A DNA stretch of 64,000 bases from Alphaproteobacteria bacterium (GCA_017463185.1 JAFTPS010000008.1:1-64000), one strand, 5' to 3'; positions 35,546 to 45,247 are shown, counted from the stretch's first letter. Translations and numbers: made by a program. The notes: generated from the sequence alone by a model not told the origin.

Positions 35546-36490
35546 ATGAACAAAATCAAAACAGTTTATGACCATATCCGCAGTAATAATATCAAGACCG
35601 CGATTCTGGTACTTTTGTTTCCGCTGATATTTGTAGGATTGATATTTTTATTTGTCTGGGCCGTTGCACCAATTGACCAGGCGATTGAAACAACGATTAC
35701 TGTTGGTGTGCCGACAATTGTTGTAGCGTTGGTATGGTTGCTGATTTCGTGGGCATTTGGGGATTCTGTGATGTTGAATGTGGCCGGCGCACACGAAATT
35801 TTTGAAACAGATACCAGAAATCGTGAAATATTTCGTGCGGTGGAAAATGTAGCATTGGCGGCGGGGTTGCCTACTCCGCGGGTTTATATCATAGAAGACG
35901 AATCTATGAACGCCTTTGCCACGGGGCGCGGACCAAACGATGCATCGGTGGCATTGACACGCGGGATAATAAACCGCCTGGACCAGTTAGAATTAGAAGG
36001 TGTTATCGCACACGAAATGGCACATATTGGAAATCGTGATATTCGGCTGGATATGATGCTGATTACAGGTGTGGGGGTAACTGTATTTATTGCTGACATT
36101 ATTTTGCGCGGCGCAATGTATGGTGCGCCACAATCATCCGATGATGACAATCGTGGCAACAGTGCGGCGGTATTGATGATGGTATGGTTGGCATTTAGTG
36201 TATTTAATGTGTTTATCACACCACTGTTGCGGATGGCGGTATCACGCAACCGTGAATATGCAGCGGATGCAACCGGGGCAACGATTACACGCAATCCGGG
36301 CGCACTGGCGAATGCACTGCGTAAAATCAGTTCGGATTCGCGGGTGGAACGTCTGGACAAGGTAAAATCTATGTCTGCGATGTGTATCGCGTATCCAGGC
36401 GCACCGCGCGAGTTTTTAAGCGAAGCACTGGCAACCCACCCACCGGTGGAAAAACGTATTGCGCGACTGGAATCAATGGTGCAAAAATAG
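35546..36490 (+). CDS. htpX: Protease HtpX (M48 family)
   Basis: A 314-residue membrane metalloprotease that helps clear damaged inner-membrane proteins. Two N-terminal helices (about 15-40 and 50-72) are followed by the zinc motif HEMAH at about 156-160 and the third ligand in NREYAADATGA. Two further hydrophobic stretches flank an acidic loop (SSDDDNRGNS). The ATG at 35546 is chosen with CAGGAAC upstream; the frame is open much further, into the divergent barrel gene. Confidence 0.95.
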   Translation: MNKIKTVYDHIRSNNIKTAILVLLFPLIFVGLIFLFVWAVAPIDQAIETTITVGVPTIVVALVWLLISWAFGDSVMLNVAGAHEIFETDTRNREIFRAVENVALAAGLPTPRVYIIEDESMNAFATGRGPNDASVALTRGIINRLDQLELEGVIAHEMAHIGNRDIRLDMMLITGVGVTVFIADIILRGAMYGAPQSSDDDNRGNSAAVLMMVWLAFSVFNVFITPLLRMAVSRNREYAADATGATITRNPGALANALRKISSDSRVERLDKVKSMSAMCIAYPGAPREFLSEALATHPPVEKRIARLESMVQK

Positions 36491-36515
36491 GTAAAAGAAA
36501 AAAAGGTATAAAAAT

Positions 36516-37097
36516 ATGGCAAATTTGCATTTTCATTATGGCGTGATGAGCAGTTCTAAATCCGCAAGCTTGCTTATCAATGCGTATAATTTACGCAATA
36601 ATGATGTAGCGGTGGAAATTATAAAACCCGCATTTGACAAACGGTTTGCGGCACAGAAAATTGTATCGCGCATAGGGTTGTCGGCGGACGCAATGGCAAT
36701 GCCGAATTTGGAAAATTATGTACCAAAGGCTAACACTAAATTTGTATTAGTGGACGAAGTTCAATTCTTTGCCCCGTCAGACATAGATAAACTGGTACAC
36801 ATTGCCGATATGCAAGGCAAGATTGTGATGTGTTATGGCCTGATGGTGGACAGTAATGAACGGATTTTCCCCGCATCTCAAAGATTGGTAGAGGTGGGCG
36901 CAAAACTGCACCGGATGGAATCAACATGTCAGATAAAGGGTTGTATGAAATTGGCAACACATCATCTGCGCTTTGCACACAATGGCACGGTTATTCGGGC
37001 GGGCGACCAATTTGCCCTGGGCGACAGCAATTATAAATCTGTATGTCGTGGACACTATAATGAAATTTATCACGGGATAAAACAGCGGGAAAAATAA
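36516..37097 (+). CDS. tdk: Thymidine kinase (type II)
   Basis: A 193-residue salvage kinase that phosphorylates thymidine. The P-loop region reads HYGVMSSSKSASLL, the SKS variant of the usual GKS, and DEVQFF carries the catalytic glutamate. The lid region holds cysteines (TCQIKGCMK and a later VCRGHY) in place for the structural zinc site of type II enzymes. It lies 25 nt after htpX and immediately before a barrel gene, so the three may be co-transcribed. Confidence 0.92.
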   Translation: MANLHFHYGVMSSSKSASLLINAYNLRNNDVAVEIIKPAFDKRFAAQKIVSRIGLSADAMAMPNLENYVPKANTKFVLVDEVQFFAPSDIDKLVHIADMQGKIVMCYGLMVDSNERIFPASQRLVEVGAKLHRMESTCQIKGCMKLATHHLRFAHNGTVIRAGDQFALGDSNYKSVCRGHYNEIYHGIKQREK

Positions 37098-37098
37098 T

Positions 37099-37647
37099 AT
37101 GAAAAAAATTGTGATTATTGTTGCTTTGTGTCTGTGTACGCGTGGGGCCGTGGCGATTATGCCGTATTTTTCAGCGGGTGGTTCGGTCGGTATCGGCGGG
37201 GGTGATGGCGCGGTGCACAGTGGCGGTTTTGCGGGCGCGTTTGGCGTGCGCTATAAGGTTGCTGATATAAATATGCGAACCGAATTAGAATACAATAATT
37301 TGATATACGACAAAGAATATAAATATGCAGGGCAAACATATGACTATGATTTGAAAACTCAGTTATATTTGGTAAATGCTATGGCCGATATTTATGGGGG
37401 TGGAATGCGGTCGGGACTACATCTGGGGATAACGGCGGGCGTGGCGGACTATAAACGCGAATTGCCAGAAATTCTGGGTGGTGTGGCAGGCGACGAAACA
37501 TCATTTATCTATGGTGCAAGCGCGGGTGTTGGGATTTATATGATAGCGGGCCTGTATGCGGATATTGGGGTAAGATACCTGCGCACACTGGACGATGACG
37601 GCATAGACAGCCTGAGTCCATATTTCACAATTCGGTATGGATTTTAG
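37099..37647 (+). CDS. Small outer-membrane barrel protein
   Basis: A 182-residue protein with signal peptide MKKIVIIVALCLCTRGAVA, then glycine-rich alternating strands (SAGGSVGIGGGDGAV) and a final strand ending TIRYGF. The pattern is that of eight-stranded barrels of the OmpA/opacity type. It starts one base after the tdk stop. Function unknown. Confidence 0.8.
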   Translation: MKKIVIIVALCLCTRGAVAIMPYFSAGGSVGIGGGDGAVHSGGFAGAFGVRYKVADINMRTELEYNNLIYDKEYKYAGQTYDYDLKTQLYLVNAMADIYGGGMRSGLHLGITAGVADYKRELPEILGGVAGDETSFIYGASAGVGIYMIAGLYADIGVRYLRTLDDDGIDSLSPYFTIRYGF

Positions 37648-37655
37648 TGCGATTT

Positions 37656-38522
37656 TTATTTTTTTACAGCCTGCAAGGCTATATCACGCATCTTTTGCAC
37701 ACCATCATAATAATATTTTGGACGTGCCACCCGGATATCGGCGTTTTTATTGACCCCAATAGTTGGGATTCCGTTACTAACTATTCCAACAATTTTATTG
37801 TCATCGCGACGTAATATAGCCGCACCAGAATACCCAATACTAGCGGTACAATCAACATGCATAAACTGTTCATCATAGCCAGTAATATGGCAATCATCTT
37901 GTACTTTTAGGTTATCACCATCATTAAAAATACACTGGGGATACGCACAATGAACACAATCTTTTTGAGTATCTGTCTTGCAAGCATATTTACGCAATTC
38001 TAGTTCAACCTCTATCATTAAATTTATACCAGTTATATCCTCGTTTTTTTGTTTTAGATTATGCAATACTTGTTGATATACCTTTTTTACAATTTTTAAT
38101 TCATCATTCGTTAAAACCTTTAATCCACCATATCCCGCCAGTTTTACAGGTGTACCAACCGATTCCTCTGGGCTTATATCTAGATACGGAACATCAAATC
38201 CATCCGTGCTTACTAAACCTGCATCCAGGTGTTCTGCTTGGACGGTGGATTGAAATTTTGAACCTGTAAAATCAGTACCATCAGTTGTTACCACATTTAT
38301 AAAATCTCTGCCTTCTATACAATGATTACATGTTAAAACCAAGCCTGGCGCGATGAATGTACCGGTAGCAGAATCATCTAAATGCACAATTGAATTAAAA
38401 GGCACCGTTTTCATTTCTGTTTCGGAAACATAACGACGACGGTCAATTCCGTGGCCTATCATTTCAGCCGTCGCGCTCATACACAATGTGGCCATTATTG
38501 CTGCACAAGATATTATTTTCAT
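37656..38522 (-). CDS. Secreted trypsin-like serine protease
   Basis: A 288-residue protein with signal peptide (cleavage after MSATA) and a chymotrypsin-fold S1 domain. The histidine lies in LTCNHCIEG (usual TAAHC), the aspartate probably in HLDAGLV and the serine in IGYSGAAIL. Several cysteines sit in a middle insertion (CKTDTQKDCVHCAYPQC), larger than in typical trypsins. Its start overlaps the stop of the upstream secreted protein by 4 nt, so the two are co-expressed. A processing or effector protease is likely; the target is unknown. Confidence 0.88.
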   Translation of the reverse strand: MKIISCAAIMATLCMSATAEMIGHGIDRRRYVSETEMKTVPFNSIVHLDDSATGTFIAPGLVLTCNHCIEGRDFINVVTTDGTDFTGSKFQSTVQAEHLDAGLVSTDGFDVPYLDISPEESVGTPVKLAGYGGLKVLTNDELKIVKKVYQQVLHNLKQKNEDITGINLMIEVELELRKYACKTDTQKDCVHCAYPQCIFNDGDNLKVQDDCHITGYDEQFMHVDCTASIGYSGAAILRRDDNKIVGIVSNGIPTIGVNKNADIRVARPKYYYDGVQKMRDIALQAVKK

Positions 38523-39442
38523 TGAAGAACCTCTTCACATAAAGTTGCCTGTTTCACCATTTTATTTGCTAATGTTATTACAGATATATTTACCCCCGTA
38601 CCAGCTGCACCAACAGCCGTTCCCAATCCCGCCATAACATTAGCTGCGGTATTCATTCGCTTTTCCCGACGAATCCCATCGTCTGAATCATCATTTCGTA
38701 TTTTATCCGTATTTGCGGCGGCACTAACGCCCGTACCAGTAGCACCAATAACTGCACCACCGATACCAGTTCCCATAACCGCTGTCATACGGCGTTCTAT
38801 TTTTTCTAAATCAGAAACCTTTAATTCTGTACACCATGTTATAATACTGCTAATCTTATTCATAATTGGATTTGTAATAGGATTTATACCTGATGTCTGC
38901 ATTTGATGATACGAATTTGATAATTGCGACACCGCAATATTACACGCAGTAGCATGTTGTATTAAATCGGACTGGTCACGATTTATACCAGATAAAACAG
39001 CGGATGCAACACCTGTTGCCGAATTTACTGCCATTAAACCCGTGCGCCAATTGCCAAGCTTTTTGGATTTTTGTGTACGTTCTTGGATTTCAGCTAGTTG
39101 CTGCATAGGCAACAGGATATTGTTAAAAAAGTCTTGCTCGCTCATTGTGGCAACACTGTTTACATCACAACCACCAGCCTGGCAAATTTCGGTCATAATT
39201 TCATCAATACGTTTGTCCTGAGTATTTTTCTGGACACCGGCATAAAGTGCACCACCGCCAGCAACCGTCCCCACCGTTGTCACAGCAGTATTGACCCGTG
39301 CAATTCCAGCAACAGATGCAATCTCATCAGATAAACCAGAGCAAGCCGTTTGAACTATATCTAATTGCGAATCCGCATCAGACAATAAATTTCCCATTGC
39401 CATAGTTGGCAACAGGCATAAAAATGCCATATATTTTTTCAT
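38519..39442 (-). CDS. Secreted helical protein, partner of the protease
   Basis: A 307-residue protein with signal peptide MKKYMAFLCLLPTMAMG, followed by helices and glycine-rich membrane-like hairpins (VNTAVTTVGTVAGGGALYAG, VMAGLGTAVGAAGTGVNI). It shares NTAV-GVGTVAGG and LGNWRTG with the truncated gene at the right edge of the window (63299), so the two are paralogs. It sits directly before the trypsin-like protease, which could process it. The glycine-rich hydrophobic pairs might insert into membranes; no known toxin family is recognised. Confidence 0.8.
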   Translation of the reverse strand: MKKYMAFLCLLPTMAMGNLLSDADSQLDIVQTACSGLSDEIASVAGIARVNTAVTTVGTVAGGGALYAGVQKNTQDKRIDEIMTEICQAGGCDVNSVATMSEQDFFNNILLPMQQLAEIQERTQKSKKLGNWRTGLMAVNSATGVASAVLSGINRDQSDLIQHATACNIAVSQLSNSYHQMQTSGINPITNPIMNKISSIITWCTELKVSDLEKIERRMTAVMGTGIGGAVIGATGTGVSAAANTDKIRNDDSDDGIRREKRMNTAANVMAGLGTAVGAAGTGVNISVITLANKMVKQATLCEEVLQ

Positions 39443-39556
39443 TTTCCTACAAAGTCCCCCATTTGTACTTGTATAGTATCATAAATTTATCATAAAAAAA
39501 ATATTTATATTTTTTCTTGCATTCTGGATAAAATTCGTATAGAATACACAACCGTT

Positions 39557-39633
39557 GCATCCATAGCTTAACTGGATAAAGCATCTGACTACGGATCAGA
39601 AGACTGAGGGTTCGAATCCTTCTGGATGCGCCA
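39557..39633 (+). tRNA. tRNA-Arg (ACG)
   Basis: A 77-nt cloverleaf with encoded CCA; acceptor GCATCCA/TGGATGC, anticodon loop CTACGGA, anticodon ACG, T-loop GGTTCGAATCC. Confidence 0.97.
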
Positions 39634-39644
39634 GTTATTCAAAA

Positions 39645-39668
39645 AACGCCCCAACGGGGTGTTTTTTA
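39645..39668 (+). terminator. Terminator of tRNA-Arg
   Basis: AACGCCCC and GGGGTGTT pair around AAC, followed by T residues. Confidence 0.85.
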
Positions 39669-39695
39669 TTTAAGTTTGCGGATTCAATAACGACT

Positions 39696-39722
39696 AAAAA
39701 TCCCCCAATTGGGGGATTGTTT
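39696..39722 (-). terminator. Terminator of the GAPDH gene
   Basis: AATCCCCC and GGGGGATT pair at the 3' end of the minus-strand gene, followed on that strand by a T run. Confidence 0.85.
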
Positions 39723-40722
39723 ATTTAATAAGATTTCCCATTGCGACGGCGGTATCGCCCATACGGTTAGAGAATCCCCATTCATTATCATACCACGCAG
39801 TCACGTGTACCAATTTGTCGCCCAGGACCTTGGTCTGGCCTGCATCAAAAATAGAACTGTGCGCGTCGTGTGTAAAATCAATTGATACCAATGGCAAATC
39901 ATTATATCCAAATGTTTTGGATTCGGCCGCTTTCATTGCCACATTGATATCATCAACTGTTGCGGCTTTTTCCAGATTTGCAACCAATTCAACAACAGAC
40001 ACATCCGGTGTCGGTACGCGGATTGCCATCCCATCCAATTTGCCCGCCAATTCTGGCAAAACCAGTCCGATTGCCTTGGCAGCACCAGTGCTGGTTGGAA
40101 TCATAGACAGGTTTGCCGCACGTGCACGACGGAAATCTTTGTGGTTTTTGTCCAACAATTGCTGGTCACCTGTGTATGCGTGTACTGTTGTCATCCAACC
40201 AGATACAACGCCAAATTTATCATTTAAAACTTTTACGACCGGTGCCAGACAATTCGTTGTACAAGAAGCATTTGAAACAATCAAATCATCCGATGTCAGG
40301 GTATCCTGGTTCACGCCATACACGATTGTTTTATCCGCGCCGGCCGATGGAGCCGAAACCAACACACGCTTTGCACCCGCTTCCAAGTGAACTTTTGCTT
40401 TATCGGCGGCTGTAAAAATACCGGTGCACTCCATAACAACATCAATATTTAATTCGCCCCATGGCAATTTAGACGGGTCACGTTCCGCGATACATTTGAT
40501 GCGCTGATTACCAACAATAATGTATTCGCCATCCAGTTTGACATCCATTGACAGATTCCCGTGTACAGAATCATACTTTAACAAATATGCATTTTGTTCC
40601 GCTGGTGCCAGGTCATTGACCGCCACGAATTCAATATCATCACGACCGGATTCCAGTGCCGCGCGTAATACTAAACGACCAATGCGACCAAATCCGTTTA
40701 TAGCTACTCTTACTTTTGACAT
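39721..40722 (-). CDS. gap: Glyceraldehyde-3-phosphate dehydrogenase
   Basis: A 333-residue glycolytic enzyme. NAD binding is marked by AINGFGRIGRLVLRAAL; the catalytic cysteine lies in SNASCTTNCLAPV, and HAYTGDQ and DNEWGFSNRM are also present. Length is standard. It stands alone on the minus strand, opposite miaA, and a T-flanked terminator closes it. With ackA it indicates glycolysis leading to acetate. Confidence 0.97.
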   Translation of the reverse strand: MSKVRVAINGFGRIGRLVLRAALESGRDDIEFVAVNDLAPAEQNAYLLKYDSVHGNLSMDVKLDGEYIIVGNQRIKCIAERDPSKLPWGELNIDVVMECTGIFTAADKAKVHLEAGAKRVLVSAPSAGADKTIVYGVNQDTLTSDDLIVSNASCTTNCLAPVVKVLNDKFGVVSGWMTTVHAYTGDQQLLDKNHKDFRRARAANLSMIPTSTGAAKAIGLVLPELAGKLDGMAIRVPTPDVSVVELVANLEKAATVDDINVAMKAAESKTFGYNDLPLVSIDFTHDAHSSIFDAGQTKVLGDKLVHVTAWYDNEWGFSNRMGDTAVAMGNLIK

Positions 40723-40837
40723 TTATTTATCCTTTCGTTTCATTTCTTGTTATTGGACGGGGATATAATAGCACCATAATTTTCCGAAATACAATATTTT
40801 ATTTACAATTGGGCGGGCGTGGGTATAATTGCATACA

Positions 40838-41716
40838 ATGATACAGAAATCATACATCATCACCGGTCCAACCGCGTCGGGCAAGTCCGATTTTGCCCAT
40901 CGTTTGGCTCAGCGCACCAATGGCATAATTATAAATTGTGACAGTGTGCAAATCTATCGTGGGATTGAAAACATCTCGGCCAGCCCATTTGCCACACGCC
41001 CCATATCAGATCAGATTGATAGTATTCCTTATCGCCTGTTTTCCATATTGCCGCTGACCGAACAGATATCTGTGATGGATTATTTAAATCTGGCACGGCG
41101 CGAATATGATTCCGCTATCCAGGATGGACGTACGCCAATATTTGTGGGCGGAACAGGATATTATATAAATGCGCTGATAAACGGGATTTCCCCTATTCCG
41201 GATATATCAGATAAAAATCGCACGCGTGCACGGGAAATTGTCACGCGTGATATAGACGCGGCACGCAAAATGCTGCCAGCTGACTTTCCATATACTGACC
41301 CACAGCGTATCGCACGCGCGATAGAGGTCTGGCTGGAAACAGGTCGCCATTTAAGCGAATTTCAGATGTTGCAGCGTGTTGGTGCGGTGGCGCCAAATGC
41401 TGTGCGAATTTTAATAAATCCAGATACTGAAATCCTGCGCGTGCGCATTGCTGCGCGTATTCCGCAAATGATTTCCGGGGGCGCAATTGATGAAGCCCAC
41501 GCCATCATCGCTGCTAACTGGGATGAAAACCGTGCCATAGGCGCGGCACAACTGTGTGCGTTCCTGCGCGGGGATATTGACCGGGAAACCTGTATTCAAA
41601 ATTGGATAACAAAAACGAATCAATATGCTAAGCGTCAGCGAACCTGGTTCAGAACCCAGTATAATCCCGACATTATTATTGACCATATCCCAACGGACAA
41701 AGATTTAGACATATAA
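40838..41716 (+). CDS. miaA: tRNA dimethylallyltransferase
   Basis: A 292-residue enzyme that adds dimethylallyl to A37 of tRNAs reading UNN codons. P-loop GPTASGKSDFA, the catalytic aspartate in IINCDSVQIYRG, and the later GGTGYYINALI and RQRTWFRTQ are all present. The ATG at 40838 lies 8 nt after TATAAT, so a nearly leaderless mRNA is likely; the upstream TTG in the same frame falls on the last T of the -10 box. Confidence 0.95.
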   Translation: MIQKSYIITGPTASGKSDFAHRLAQRTNGIIINCDSVQIYRGIENISASPFATRPISDQIDSIPYRLFSILPLTEQISVMDYLNLARREYDSAIQDGRTPIFVGGTGYYINALINGISPIPDISDKNRTRAREIVTRDIDAARKMLPADFPYTDPQRIARAIEVWLETGRHLSEFQMLQRVGAVAPNAVRILINPDTEILRVRIAARIPQMISGGAIDEAHAIIAANWDENRAIGAAQLCAFLRGDIDRETCIQNWITKTNQYAKRQRTWFRTQYNPDIIIDHIPTDKDLDI

Positions 41717-41740
41717 AAAAACACCGTCAGACGACGGTGT
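41714..41740 (-). terminator. Terminator of tRNA-Asp
   Basis: On the minus strand ACACCGTC pairs with GACGGTGT, followed by seven T. Confidence 0.8.
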
Positions 41741-41746
41741 AAATAC

Positions 41747-41823
41747 TGGCGGGATTGACGGGGCTCGAACCCGCGACCTTCTGCGTGACAGGCAGACGCT
41801 CTAACCAGCTGAGCTACAACCCC
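41747..41823 (-). tRNA. tRNA-Asp (GUC)
   Basis: A 77-nt cloverleaf with encoded CCA; anticodon loop CTGTCAC, anticodon GTC; acceptor GGGGTTG with TCAATCC-type partner strand. Confidence 0.96.
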
Positions 41824-41972
41824 TTAAAGCGTTATGTATAATATACTGTTGCTGGAATAAATGCAAGTACTTTTTTTATGTGTTTCGTAAATATTTTAGC
41901 GGGTCTTTTTTCTTGTTCACTATTGTATTTTTTTAGTTATACTGAATTTATAACTGTACCAAGGGGGAAAAT

Positions 41973-42398
41973 ATGAATTTCAAATTTTTAGCCATTGTGG
42001 CGTGTGCATTAGGTTTGGCGGCCTGTGGCGATGATACACCAAACCCAGATATGCTAAAAGGCGCAAATTTTATTTCGGATCAGCCGGGTGTAAATATAAC
42101 CCTGTCGTTTGACCCGATTGATATGCGTGTATATGGCGGTGTGGTAAATCGTTATAGCGGCGAATATTCTGCATTTGGCGACACAATTAAATTTGGACCG
42201 TTTGTGTCCACCATGATGATGGGCGACCCCCAATCCATGGAAACGGAACAGGTATATTTTCAATTTATGCCAACGGTGGAAAAATATGAATTATCCGATG
42301 GTAAATTGACTTTGATTGGTGAAAACGGAACGGAAATAGTTTTTACCCAGGTTGACGAAATCCCTGACGTTGCCCCAAGCGCACAAAATGCGGAATAA
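41973..42398 (+). CDS. Lipoprotein of unknown function
   Basis: A 141-residue lipoprotein with signal peptide and lipobox LAAC at residues 16-19, followed by GDDTPNPD. The mature part reads as beta-strands (GVNITLSFDPIDMRVYGGVVNRYSG), resembling META/HslJ-like domains in overall pattern. It lies between two tRNA genes and has an AGGGGG-type ribosome site. The Asp after the lipidated Cys-Gly does not clearly decide inner or outer membrane. Function unknown. Confidence 0.78.
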   Translation: MNFKFLAIVACALGLAACGDDTPNPDMLKGANFISDQPGVNITLSFDPIDMRVYGGVVNRYSGEYSAFGDTIKFGPFVSTMMMGDPQSMETEQVYFQFMPTVEKYELSDGKLTLIGENGTEIVFTQVDEIPDVAPSAQNAE

Positions 42399-42413
42399 AA
42401 ATCGCATAAACGC

Positions 42414-42442
42414 TTGACACGGGGATAAAATCCAGTTATAAT
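42414..42442 (+). promoter_or_regulatory. Promoter of tRNA-Glu
   Basis: Perfect consensus: TTGACA, 17 nt, TATAAT. Confidence 0.88.
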
Positions 42443-42475
42443 TTGCCGGCGTTCAAATATGAACACGGCAGTTTT

Positions 42476-42551
42476 GGCCCCATCGTCTAGAGGCCTAGGA
42501 CACCGCCCTTTCAAGGCGAGAACACCGGTTCGAATCCGGTTGGGGCTGCCA
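42476..42551 (+). tRNA. tRNA-Glu (UUC)
   Basis: A 76-nt cloverleaf with encoded CCA; anticodon loop CTTTCAA, anticodon TTC; acceptor GGCCCCA with TGGGGCT. Confidence 0.97.
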
Positions 42552-42558
42552 AAATAAA

Positions 42559-42590
42559 AAGACCACCGTTTGGTGGTCATTTTATTTTGC
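42559..42590 (+). terminator. Terminator of tRNA-Glu
   Basis: GACCACC and GGTGGTC pair around GTTT, followed by an AT-rich T run. Confidence 0.82.
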
Positions 42591-42634
42591 AATACAATCT
42601 AACTGAGATGATACGTTTTTTTAATTTTGCACTA

Positions 42635-45247
42635 TTATAGACCCTCTGGCAATTGGTCCAACACTTCTTTTGTTTCGGATTTATAACAGTAATCTGACTC
42701 CTCGTTAAAATTATAACCGTTGGGGCAGACCTGGTTTAATTTTGACATGCCTGCACTGGAACGAGTACACCAATTATCTTCGTTGTCTGACGCTTCGTCA
42801 ATTTCAAACCAGCCACCATTATTACCTGTTTCACAATAGGCATCCTTGGCAGCAGTCATTGTTGGTAAGCCCGCAATACATTTTGCCGATTTGCCGTCTT
42901 TGCTGCGACGGGCACCGTTTTCCCAACATATACACGCCCCCCAGGACTGGGTATCAACCCCCAGAACATAATCACGCGGGCACATATTTTCATTAGCTTT
43001 GATACCATAAAGGTCTTCAATCTGACTATAACTGTTATTTCTATCGCTAAAATTTGCCAGACATATATTATTTGATTCTTCGGAAGCAACCATGTCGGCA
43101 TTACCATACAAATTAGTTTTGACAAACTGAAATTCCATAAAGCGTCCCTGTAAATTGGTGCATTGGGTTGTCAGGATGTCAACAACCTGGTTATACAATT
43201 CGGTGGCAACACCCGTTGGGCGCAATTTGCGGTGCCCCATACTAGCCCCACCATCAACAAGCAGACCATATCTGTACACAGTATCGTTTTCGTCTTTGCT
43301 CTTGACACTATAGTTAGTGTCATTGGTTGTATTTGTTTTTTCAGTGTACATTTTATCAAATCCACCAAATGCCTGTTCAATCATTTTACGGTCGCTACAC
43401 GCTTCAATATCCGTCAATTGACTGGCACATTCGGATTTATATGGACATGCATGATTATCAACACTGCAATCACAACTTGTACAATCATACAAAGTAAACC
43501 AATCAGGTGCGGTACCATTGTGTGCCGTGAACAGACCGCTGTACGGATAATAGAAATTTTCATAATTCGTGCCACCGTATTTATCAAAACACTGTTTCAC
43601 GACGGCGCGACAGGCGGTCAATGTATCCGTGCCCTGGCGATTGTCAACATAATCCTTGATAATATCACCATCAAACATATTATTACACGAATTTACATAC
43701 TCTTTACACATCTGGGTATTCAGGGCGACTTTGTCTGGTTGCAGAATAACGCCCGCATCCCCGGTCAATTCCGCCATTGCGGCGGTGATTGCAGTGTCAC
43801 TGTCCATATAACAGGATGCAACAAAGTCAAAGCAGCCCTGTTTAATTTCGGCCACTTTCGCCTTTTGTGCATAGTATATATCCAACAATGCCTGATCCAA
43901 ATATTCAGACCAGACGGTATCTGCATTCTCGGTACAGGTATCCAGGGCATCGGCCGCAAATTTTTTGGTGCGATTTTCAAAATTTTGAACAAATGTGCGA
44001 TTGCTGGAATTTTTGGACAGTTTCTGGTCTGCGGCCTCCACCCCATCGCTGAAAGTCAACAGTTTTTCAAGTTTATAGAAGTCTTCTACCCCGGTGATGG
44101 CCTTGCCCGTGGAAATATCAATATATTCGCCGTTATCCAGACATTTGTAATAGCCAGGGCCGCAAACCTCTTCACTTTGGATTGCGGCGGCGACCGCGTT
44201 TATACAGGTCGGAATATCTGACGAATTATGTTTCTGGCGATTTTCAATACGCGCCAAGTCCAGCATTGCACTGCCCTCGCGTACGGCGGCCTTCATTTCC
44301 TTTTGCTTGTTTTCTATTGCAGTTTGTACGGTATTACAATCCTGTTCCATTGCCATAAGGTATGCCGTCACGGCACGTTGCAGGGACGCATCGTTGCAAT
44401 CCGCACGGACCGCAGAACGACAACTGGGATAAACCGCGCTGTATAAAGCCTTGCCATTATAAGATGCGATAACTTGACCGCTGTCCGCCATACCGAACGC
44501 GTTGACGGTATCAAATGAAATATTGATACTGTTCAAATCGGAATATTTACCGCCGACAGTTGAATCTTCGCCCCGGATAGTGTTCATGATGGCCTGTAAT
44601 AATGCCTTAGACGCGGATTTATCAGATGTCAAAGCATTTTCACCGTCGGATGCAGTTTTCATTGCGGTGGCTTGGGCCGCAGTCATACCAACCACATCCA
44701 GATTTTCGGTAAATACGGTCAACTGTTCCCCTGCGTCGGTTAAAACATCACGCAATTCGCCCAATTCATATACACGGTCGGTACAAGAACAACGGCGATA
44801 ATCGTCGTTTTTCAGGGCGCAAAACTGGTCCATACAGGTAAAATATGCGTTTTTACACTGCTCGTACGCGGCACCGGTGCGTGTTTCAGTTGTTGTGGTG
44901 TTCGTATCAGTTGCTGCGCGGACGGCAACAGTCTGGGATATGGTGCGCGCATTTTTTGTTGCGACGGCACGCGATGATACGGATGCCGTGTTTGTTCGCT
45001 TAGCATTGTTGTTGGCCGTGGCACGTGTGGTGATGGCACGCGATGACGATGTGTCGGCGGTTGCATTGACCCGTGGCGATAATGCCGTGGATGTGCGCGC
45101 AGTACGCGACCGCACGGTTGTGGAAATTCGCGATTGGGATGCGGTATCCGATTTATTGCGCGAAACCGCAGTGCCATCACGCACAGCCGCGCCGGCCACG
45201 CCAGCGCACAACAGCAGATTTGCAGCAAAAATCAGAATTTTCTTCAT
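42635..45247 (-). CDS. Large secreted cysteine-containing protein
   Basis: An 870-residue protein with signal peptide MKKILIFAANLLLCAGVAGA. Residues about 22-125 form a low-complexity Ser/Thr/Arg/Ala segment resembling a linker. The body contains regularly spaced cysteine groups such as YEQCKNAYFTCMDQFC, RRCSC, CDCSVDNHACPYKSEC and a C-terminal CPNGYNF..YCY, suggesting many disulfides and an extracytoplasmic place. No enzyme motif is visible. It stands alone between tRNA genes, and a long plus-strand frame across it is its shadow. I do not recognise the family; surface structure is a guess. Confidence 0.82.
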   Translation of the reverse strand: MKKILIFAANLLLCAGVAGAAVRDGTAVSRNKSDTASQSRISTTVRSRTARTSTALSPRVNATADTSSSRAITTRATANNNAKRTNTASVSSRAVATKNARTISQTVAVRAATDTNTTTTETRTGAAYEQCKNAYFTCMDQFCALKNDDYRRCSCTDRVYELGELRDVLTDAGEQLTVFTENLDVVGMTAAQATAMKTASDGENALTSDKSASKALLQAIMNTIRGEDSTVGGKYSDLNSINISFDTVNAFGMADSGQVIASYNGKALYSAVYPSCRSAVRADCNDASLQRAVTAYLMAMEQDCNTVQTAIENKQKEMKAAVREGSAMLDLARIENRQKHNSSDIPTCINAVAAAIQSEEVCGPGYYKCLDNGEYIDISTGKAITGVEDFYKLEKLLTFSDGVEAADQKLSKNSSNRTFVQNFENRTKKFAADALDTCTENADTVWSEYLDQALLDIYYAQKAKVAEIKQGCFDFVASCYMDSDTAITAAMAELTGDAGVILQPDKVALNTQMCKEYVNSCNNMFDGDIIKDYVDNRQGTDTLTACRAVVKQCFDKYGGTNYENFYYPYSGLFTAHNGTAPDWFTLYDCTSCDCSVDNHACPYKSECASQLTDIEACSDRKMIEQAFGGFDKMYTEKTNTTNDTNYSVKSKDENDTVYRYGLLVDGGASMGHRKLRPTGVATELYNQVVDILTTQCTNLQGRFMEFQFVKTNLYGNADMVASEESNNICLANFSDRNNSYSQIEDLYGIKANENMCPRDYVLGVDTQSWGACICWENGARRSKDGKSAKCIAGLPTMTAAKDAYCETGNNGGWFEIDEASDNEDNWCTRSSAGMSKLNQVCPNGYNFNEESDYCYKSETKEVLDQLPEGL

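Noticed and set aside
43163..44221. A 352-codon plus-strand frame
   Set aside because: It is antisense to the 870-residue secreted protein, has no ribosome site and an unlikely composition.
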